From: Rhipicephalus microplus
Lineage: Eukaryota > Arthropoda > Arachnida > Ixodida > Ixodidae
Direction: 5' to 3'
DNA: 64,000 nt
Assembly: GCF_043290135.1 (NCBI RefSeq)
Contig: NC_134700.1
Coordinates: 159,436,053 to 159,500,052 of the forward strand
Below, piece by piece: positions 56,880 through 64,000 of the stretch. Position numbers and translations under genes: made by a program. Each line of letters begins with the position of its first letter. Within the stretch, counting starts at the first letter, position 1. The notes under the pieces are model-generated. The model did not search any database. It was not told the DNA's origin and saw only the letters and a program-made list of their open reading frames with translations.

Positions 56880-57488
56880 GTGTGCGCGAATCATTTCGAC
56901 GCTTCATGCATTGAGAAGACGACATCGTAGACGGATCCAAGGACAGGGAGAGTTATTGAAGTTGCACTCCCAGTACCACGGTTGCGTCCTGGATCTGTCC
57001 CAACGGTATTTTCCGGCTGTCCGTCCTACCTATCAGTACGAGACCAGAGCACGAGAGAAACCCCTGACGCCAAGAGGAGCCGACAAGAAGCCTCCCAACT
57101 CGCCCGTGCTGTAGAAGAGTCGCTGGCGTCATATGAAGCGGAGCAAAAACGAGACCGGTTTTCGTCCCTCGAAGAACTAAGGGCTCGCCTGCAAGGGGTG
57201 TCAGTGTCTCCAAAGTGGACTGTGATTCATAAAGAAGAGTGCTCCATGTTTTTGAACATTATCGACTATCGTGAACCTTGTTTGAATGCGTCATTGACCG
57301 TGTTTGCAAACCTTGAAGTCTTTGCCTGCTATCAAGGTTCACCAATCAAGAACCTTGGTAGCGCTGTTGTACCAGACTCAGTTCAAAAAGTAAGTTCCTT
57401 GTTGGAAATTTTGAACAACCTGTCGATGCTGTCTGAGGAGCGCTGCACTTATTGCCACCTGGCTCAAGCAATACATTCCCTTGTTTGA
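56880..57488 (+). CDS. THAP-domain protein, exon 2, with in-frame TAG
   Basis: After a TTTTTGCAG acceptor the frame joins in phase 0 and gives 'VCANHF', supplying zinc ligands C53 and H56. Codon 68 (56928-56930) is TAG; the frame then stays open with 'TDPRTG', the AVPTIF-type box 'GSVPTVF' (about 89-95), a charged coiled-coil-like helix ('ASQLARAVEESLASYEAEQK') and a C-terminal globular part ending at TGA 57488, for 254 codons counting the TAG. Conservation on both sides of a single stop suggests a recent nonsense change, a polymorphism, a sequencing error or readthrough. If real, the product lacks the AVPTIF box and is unlikely to fold as a full THAP domain. Confidence 0.85.
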
Positions 57489-58135
57489 GCCTTGTTTCCA
57501 GTTTTGTATCTCTTTACAAGTTGTTAGCTTTTAAAGGTGCTGTACTTTTTTCTTTTTTTTTAACTCGAACTGCCTCGGTGCCCACTGTAGCAGTTGTACA
57601 GTCCGTTTTGGTACCTAAGCTGTGTACACTTTCCTTGTGCACTCTGTGTACAGACATGTTGTGCACTGTGATTTGTTTTTTTCTTAGATTTTTGTTTGAT
57701 TTTTTCCCTAGGACATGCACCTACCTGTGGCAGTACAATTACTTTTCTTTCTGTCATTTATCATGCTGTGGACCACAATTTAGTCACCAGTGTTCTTTTG
57801 TATTGTATTTTTTGGCAAGTGTTTGAACCTGATACCTTGTGTTGCTACTGCTACTATGATAAACGAATGGTATGTTTTCCTCTAACCTACAATTTAAATG
57901 AAAGTGTGCTTTTTCTGTTCCAAAGCTCGGGGATGTTTTTGCTGTTACAATCTGTTTTGTTTTCTGAGTTTTATGTGGCAAGATATTGTGTTTTGTACTT
58001 TTGGCATATTTTCAGCATTAAGGGCAACATCTTGTGTTGCCTGTCGTCTGCCTGGACCGAGAACAATGTGCACTGTGATATTTGTACAGACGGCGTCTGG
58101 CTGTGATAAATAAATACGCATTATTCCATTCACGA
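57489..58135 (+). terminator. T-rich 3' UTR with polyadenylation signal of the THAP gene
   Basis: The stretch after the stop codon is T-rich on the sense strand and lacks coding features. AATAAA is at 58109-58114, followed by a T-containing downstream region before the SINE insertion. The segment TGTGCACTGTGAT occurs twice (near 57661 and 58068). The 3' UTR is therefore about 640 bp. Confidence 0.6.
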
Positions 58136-58163
58136 TATTCATTATTTCTTGATACCTTGATAA

Positions 58164-58403
58164 GTTCCCCCGCAACGGTGGCTCAGTGGCTAAGGCGTAG
58201 CGCTGCTGAGCACTAGGGCGCAGTTTCGATACCCGGCTGCGGCGGCCGCATTTCTGATGGAGGCGAAAAGCAAAAACGCCCGTGTGTACGAGATTTCGGC
58301 ACACAATAAAGATTCCCAGGTAGTAAAACTTGATCCTGAGCTCTCCCCTACGGCGCGCTTCATCGCCTGCATTGCGTCGGCGCGTTAAACCATACAATCA
58401 ATG
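58164..58403 (+). repeat. Divergent Ruka-related SINE with 13-bp target-site duplication
   Basis: GATACCTTGATAA flanks the element at 58151-58163 and 58404-58416. The head (GGTGGCTCAGTGGCTAAGG, B box TTTCGATACCC) is tRNA-like, but the body lacks the GTGCACGTTAAAGAACC block and reads GGCACACAATAAAGATTCCC, marking a separate subfamily. Confidence 0.85.
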
Positions 58404-58416
58404 GATACCTTGATAA

Positions 58417-58945
58417 ATCGTGCGGACATGGTGTCAAGGAACCTCGCCCGAGTCGGTAGGCGTGAAGGGCGCTCGCGGCTGGCGCAGCTACCCAGCGAAG
58501 GGCGGCCGGCCGGCCGGCGCGATGTGACGTCGTCGACGTCACGTCACGTGACGCGCAGGCCTGAAAAGCTTCCGGGGGTGACGCTAATACACGTTTCACA
58601 ATGCTTGGCGGGTGGATTGCCGCCATCGAACATATTTGTGGATGCGCTTCTGCCGAAGCACCTGAGACGCAGCAGCAATCCTCGCTCCGACGCTTCGCTT
58701 GTTCACAATCTTCGCTTCTACACAGTCAGCGCTTACGTGTGCTGACATAAGCGTCAATGGGATATGACAACAGAATTGAAAGGAAGTCAGTGATTAGCTT
58801 GTTTGTCTAAATGACCCTTCATATGAAGTAAGCGTACTGAACTCGAGAAACACATGATGAAACTATAAATAACTTGTTCCAAACCCGATCTAATACAGCA
58901 GGAAAACCATTTTATCATATAATATTGTACCTGCAGAAAGAGGGA
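58417..58945. other. Unassigned stretch with CRE/E-box palindrome cluster
   Basis: At about 58524-58552 GTGACGTCGTCGACGTCAC is followed by CGTCACGTGACGCG, i.e. two CRE half-site pairs and a CACGTG E box, in a CpG-rich patch with CGGCCGGCCGGCCGG just upstream. No gene start is recognised. Confidence 0.45.
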
Positions 58946-59196
<251 letters not shown>

Positions 59197-60671
59197 ATCA
59201 AGCAATAAGATGCATAAATGAAAACTAGAAATGCATTCGATCCGATCTTAACAGAGACCTGACCTCGGTTGAAAAGTATAGTTTTCTTTGGGTACGTGCG
59301 CCTTTTACATCTTATGACTTCTTAATAACCGGCTCCAAGAGCATTAAAATTGTACGTAGTATGAACATCAGTTTGAAGGTCAACGGTGGGGCAACCTCGG
59401 TTCAACTTGTCGCTGGTTGTCGAAAGGTGACTGCGACTGCGTGCGAGTGAACGAGACCAGGTTGGCGCGTCCTTTCCGTTAGCTCTGGTGCTTGCCCGAC
59501 GCGTTGCGTTGTGCGCGAAATCAGCCCGGACGTCTCGACAGCATCTCTAACGCTCGCGTGGGCGTGGCCCGACCCTCAGTGTTTTCCGGGCAAACACTCT
59601 CGAAAAGCAGGATCGCATCGATAATAAAAATACCACGCGTGAATGTCGTTGGCCTAACTGCGTTGTACGTGTTAAAATCCACGTCGCAGACCAAGTAAAC
59701 ATGCGTGTGCACGTATACGTGTGCCGATCGACGCTGATGTGCAAACACGTCAGTGTGAGGCCCTGTATGCGACGCGCCTTTCGTTTATGCTTGACTTGCT
59801 TGTACTTCAGTCGGGCAGTTCAATCTTGACTCGGTGAAAACTCCCGAACTCGAAGGCTCTCCGCTGTGAACCGTAGTCGTATATGTATCGTCCTTGGCCT
59901 CTCTTTCAACACATGCGCGGTGAAACTACACTTGAACGCACTTCAAGGGACTCTAGGAAATAGTGTGTTAAACTGAAAACTCACTGAAGTGAAACAGCTA
60001 CGTTGCAACTTGTGCAGGAACTCACGAAAACATCAGTTGTTAAAATGAAATCGCACCCTGTTATTTGCAATGCTCCTTATTTGGATGTGAATTCCTGCGT
60101 GTTTAGCTTGTTTTGAAGAATGCAGCAATCTTTTGCTGCACCTGTGGCCTATAAGAACACAGTGTTAATGAACTGAGCTACCGTGTCCAAGCTCTCATAA
60201 GCCTTTTCGGCAAAATACTCTGCTGGGCAGCTTAACATCTTCTCTTTTGTCCATCAGTGCTTATTCACCTGAAATATTCGATGCTCGCCCTACTTCTTTC
60301 TGCTTCTCTTCTTTTTTCTGGTGTATAACACTCACCACAATATCTTCTGCGGACAGAGTGGAGCATGTATCAACGCGTGGGTCTCGGATGACGTAGTCCT
60401 CAAAACGCAAAGCGCTACTTGTAAGCAGCATTTCGGACAATTCCGGATTAATATGACCTGAGAGGCATCATTGGATAGGGTCACAAAATATGTTCGTAGA
60501 ACTAGACAACGCCTTGCACTAATTTAGTAAAACTGAAAAGCGTTAGCATTGTGTCAAATGGAACACACACACGAGCGCGCGGCCGTTTGTAAACGAGCCA
60601 TTCAGTTATACGAACTATGTTATATATATATATCATCGCGAATATCTTAAGCATGTTCGTTTGGAAGGCGT
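59197..60671. other. Unassigned AT-rich stretch
   Basis: No domain, exon or repeat is supported. Confidence 0.45.
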
Positions 60672-60679
60672 GTGTGAAT

Positions 60680-61333
60680 TATAGGTGTGCACGGGCTCCG
60701 CGTTGCCCAAAAGCCCGACTTGGGCAGCGCGGGCGGCTTGGGCAGCGCGACGTCTTTCAACCTCGGGCCCGGGCCGGGCTCGGGCCTGATGAAAAGCTCG
60801 AATCAAGCCATACATATAGATGATATGCCGGAATTCTCCTTGTTCATATGTGTGCTTTCTTTGGAGAAAAGAAGTAGGCTTTTTGTAAAAAAAAATATAT
60901 TTTGTCATAGTTTTCATAGTTGGGTTGTATGTGGGTTAATTAGCTGAAACTCGCGGCTTTTAACATTATGGGCTGAGGGAACAGCACAGCTATGTTCTGT
61001 GAGTAAAAAAAAAAAACTGGCACACGTTTCGTAAATGTTTTGTTCTTTATCGTATACATATCCTTTACAAAAATATTTGTCGTATACAAAAAAAGAAGTT
61101 ACAGAGATGGACGGCACGCTTTTTTTTCTTAGTAAATGGATTTTCATTTTTCTGTTGCCATGCGCTTTGTTGCGTGGTTCATCGAGTCGGACCAGGTCGG
61201 GCCGGGCCTTGGGTATGAGACGCCGGGCCTGGGCAGCCCGTCTATACATTATTGGGCCGGACTGGCCCGCCTCCGACAAACATCGGGCCCGGGCCGGGCC
61301 GGGCCGCAAAACTGCGGCCCACGCACATCTCTA
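60680..61333. mobile_element. hAT-type MITE with 8-bp target-site duplication
   Basis: GTGTGAAT is present directly outside both ends (60672-60679 and 61334-61341). The ends are inverted repeats: TATAGGTGTGCACGGGCT at the left and, in reverse complement, TAGAGATGTGCGTGGGCC at the right (13 of 18 identical). Both subterminal regions are rich in GGGCCCGGGCC. An 8-bp duplication and TAGRGRTGTGC-type ends are characteristic of hAT transposons. No transposase is encoded in the 654 bp, so it is non-autonomous. Confidence 0.88.
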
Positions 61334-61341
61334 GTGTGAAT

Positions 61342-62083
61342 CCCGATCAATTTTGACCAGCTAAACGCGCCTCCGTTTTGAATAACGTTTCACGCTACCC
61401 GAGCTCCCACAGTGGGTGCTTCAAGAAAAAAAAACTAAAAAAACAAAGTTCAGCATGTGGCGTGACGAGACACGTCGCATAGTTTATTGTTCCGTGTTTC
61501 GGGCTGGTATCGACAACGTCGTCGTCTTCGTCAAAGGCCCGCGTGCGCTGGCAGCACGTTCACGGCGGGCCACTTTCGCCCATTGGCGGCGACGTGAAAC
61601 TGGTTTTCCCCTTGCGCCAACCCCCGCCAGGAAGCCCCGCTCGGCCCCGAGGGTTTAGCGGTAGCTGTGGTACTGTGGCGACCGCGATATACTGGGTACG
61701 AGTGCACTCTTTGTGTCATTTGCTTTAGGGCACGTGACGGGCTGATTGGTTGCGGTTCATCATTCATATGGGTGCAGCGCGCCACGACAAGGACAGAAGA
61801 GAGAGAGAGACACACAGCGCATACTTGCAAGTAATGTTTTATTTGCGATAACACATGCTATTTGTACAATAACAGTAGATCGATAAAACTGAGAAAACAT
61901 CATGTAAAGATACAGCCCAACTCATGCACGCGTCATCGCCGATTGCGACAATCTGCGCTCGCCAACGACAAAGCGAAGATTCTAGAGACTTTGTTTTCTT
62001 TAGCTGGCAAAGCCAAGTCAGCCGCACTCACACATATTTCTTTCATTTTGTCAATTTCATAGGCTTCAATACTAGAGACCTTC
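61342..62083. other. Unassigned stretch
   Basis: A small GC-rich patch lies at 61500-61680; no gene is supported. Confidence 0.4.
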
Positions 62084-62084
62084 A

Positions 62085-62112
<28 letters not shown>
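62084..62112. repeat. (AT)n microsatellite
   Basis: About 29 bp of alternating AT next to the hairpin element. Confidence 0.95.
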
Positions 62113-62115
<3 letters not shown>

Positions 62116-62158
62116 GGGAGTAATAATTCAATGGGCCAGTTAGTCTTCGTGAGGGTAT

Positions 62159-62301
62159 GGGATATGGCACAACGGGAGCGTTGTCAACAAGGATAAATAT
62201 ATTTATAACTCATCCCCTGATGAAGGGAGGACCCCTCCCGAAACTGTTGGGAAATAAATATATTTATCCCTGTTGACAGTGCTCCCGTTGTGCCATATCC
62301 C
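62159..62301. mobile_element. Penelope-type terminal hairpin with hammerhead-like core
   Basis: Two ~50-bp arms (62159-62208 and 62252-62301) are near-perfect inverted repeats, beginning GGGATATGGCACAACGGGAG and ending in its complement. The loop reads CTGATGA (62217-62223), then a 6-bp stem GGGAGG/CCTCCC with an ACC loop, then GAAA (62240-62243): the conserved core order of a hammerhead ribozyme. Penelope-like retroelements are known to carry hammerhead motifs in their terminal repeats. An extra A follows CTGATGA, and the base after the candidate stem III (ACTGT/ACAGT) is G rather than A, C or U, so cleavage activity is doubtful. Confidence 0.55.
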
Positions 62302-62306
62302 ACACA

Positions 62307-64000
62307 CACACACATATATATAATTTGCAGGAGTTAGTGCATTATGTGCCCGCGGTATAGCACAGCAGGCTGCGATGTAGCACCGAGTCTTCGGAGGTGT
62401 ATAGGTTTCCGGCTTTTCGATGTTTCCCCGAATTTAAGTGATTTCGATGTTAAAAAAGCACGCGGGTGCACGCTGGGTTTCCCAGTCACAGTGGCGGCTT
62501 TCAGAGGGACGAAATGAAACTGTCGCATTTGTGAATCAGAGTGAGGTGTGCCTGACTCGCCTCATAACAGTGTACATATAGCGTAGTTTCGGTTAACAGT
62601 ACGAAACACAACCAACGGAATTCAGTTGAACTCTGAGCAACGACAAATGCCACAATGAAGGCGTATTCGACGTTGTCCGTACAGTACAGAGTTTAGAGAA
62701 AAGTTCAAGTCAGCTGAACCAGTGTTATCCCGGCCCTCGCCAGTATACTCATGCGAGACGCCCACGAGACTTCGCTTTCACAGATGGCAGCGCTACCGTG
62801 CGGCACCCGTCATAACTGTCGTTTGGAGGATGTCCACGCAGCCAGCCAGTGCCGGCGCTCAATCAGCCTCACTTTGGTGGTTCGCTGGTGCTTTACAGTT
62901 TTCGCTGGTTATTTTTACGACATGTGCTGCGAATCGTAGTAGCAATAATTTACCTTTTTCACGAAGCTATACGTGAATTTTTTCAGACCACAGCAAATTA
63001 CGTACCCGGTGTCCAAAACTTCAATAATACACCACACGCGCGTTTCTCATTACCCAGTGTGGCGTATACATGCTCGAGCCAATGACCTCGGCAAAGCCTT
63101 GACAACACGGTGGCTGCAGCCGAAAAGGCCACACAGTTTGAAGTGACGGACACACTATCTAGCGGCTTCTGCACGATCCCCCAAACTACAGCAATGTTGG
63201 ACCTACACTAGCACCCTCTCAAGGCGGTGAAAGTTGTGATCTGCAACAGGCTGCACTTCCCTGCTGAAGGTTTTCGCGAACTAGGCAGTACAGTTCCCAA
63301 TCCAAAGACAATCGTCCATCTCCGTCGCGTTGGCCGGTGAGCGCTATTCGGCATTGCTTTGAGAACAATGCATACCATGTCCTAGAGCAGCCAGAAGGTC
63401 ATCCATTGTGGTGTATACTTCGTAGCCAGTAGCTAGACTCCTGGGCCGTCACGTACGTTGCACACGGAGCAGGAACAGGCTAAAAAGGGCCATATTCATG
63501 CACAAACGGCACGCGAGACATTGTGGACACGCCTGAGTTAACACTCTAAATAGGTGTTGTCCAGCTCCAGACATGGTGAAATGGTCGTCGCGGGGCTTAC
63601 TGTAAGGTTGGTCCCGTGTAACGCGTGACCAAAAAGCGAGATAACTGTGGTACCCTTAAGTTTGTTCTCTTCGGGTCTTGTGTTCCGTGCAGATAAATTG
63701 TAGCAGTCGGCCAGGTGTCATGCAACAATCAATAGCGGATGCATATAAGTCTTCAGCCATTCGTGAGCAGCGGATGATAACGAACACATCTAATCGAGTG
63801 TAAACGACTCGCCACATAATGTCGGCCAGTGGTGTATATATGAGGGATGGTCAGAAAGGTCCTGACCCCCCCACCTCTCTCGTGCTCAGGCGGAGGGAGA
63901 CACACCCTTTCGAGTGTCTCACCTAAAAATCCCTCTTTCACAAAGCGTATATCTCAATGGCTTGAAGGTTAAGTGTAGTGCATCCAACTTTTTCAGTGCC
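62307..64000. other. Unassigned 3' end of the window
   Basis: Frames up to 84 codons without domains. A short hairpin GGTCAGAAAGGTCCTGACC at 63849 could be the end of a mariner-type element that continues outside the window, but this cannot be tested here. Confidence 0.4.

Overview
The window reads as nuclear DNA of an arthropod, most likely a hard (ixodid) tick of a Rhipicephalus-like lineage. The main reason is a tRNA-derived SINE of the tick Ruka type present in at least eight recognisable copies, five of them flanked by clear target-site duplications. The rest of the DNA fits a large repeat-rich tick genome: I-superfamily, RTE, Ty3/gypsy, BEL/Pao and Penelope-like retroelements, MITEs, long tetranucleotide microsatellites, very few coding exons, and spliced eukaryotic genes with GT/AG borders and CpG-rich TATA-less promoters. 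No bacterial operon, CRISPR array or prophage is visible.

Layout. 1-1700: decayed LTR-retrotransposon gag followed by an 81-bp (27-codon) tandem repeat. 3464-8880 (minus): nearly full-length but frameshifted I-superfamily LINE with a CCHC ORF1 and an endonuclease-RT-RNase H ORF2. 9206-12352 (plus): Ty3/gypsy element with the order protease-integrase-RNase H and no reverse transcriptase, ending in a candidate LTR. 12430-14650: two head-to-head copies of a MITE family. 15134-16080: Ruka SINE next to a tandem array with a ~148-bp period. 16980-17360: possible promoter and first exon. 19200-22080: MITE, SINEs and a BEL/Pao relic. 24465-25915: 5'-truncated SINE and a Penelope-like element. 30865-32736: 5'-truncated RTE LINE with an uninterrupted RT reading frame. 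33120-36080: hairpin, inverted MITE pair, LINE 3' end, and a promoter with three NRF1-type palindromes upstream of TATA and Inr. 39725-42969: AAT microsatellite, old SINE, palindrome, putative terminal-inverted-repeat element.

The two clearest host genes are on the plus strand. A Patched-domain membrane protein (PTCHD3/Ptr-like) begins at 43932; its first coding exon ends at a consensus donor at 44928 inside the sterol-sensing domain, and I found no later exon before 64000. A THAP zinc-finger gene occupies 56317-57488 in two coding exons with its own CRE/ETS promoter; it has one in-frame stop between the last zinc ligand and the AVPTIF-type motif. If the Patched gene continues past the window, the THAP gene is nested in its intron.

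The final part holds a GATA-type microsatellite (58946-59196), a 654-bp hAT-type MITE with a perfect 8-bp target-site duplication (60680-61333), and a Penelope-type hairpin carrying a hammerhead-like core (62159-62301). Most of the remaining sequence is AT-rich, non-coding and unassigned. The features are mostly independent insertions rather than a working pathway.
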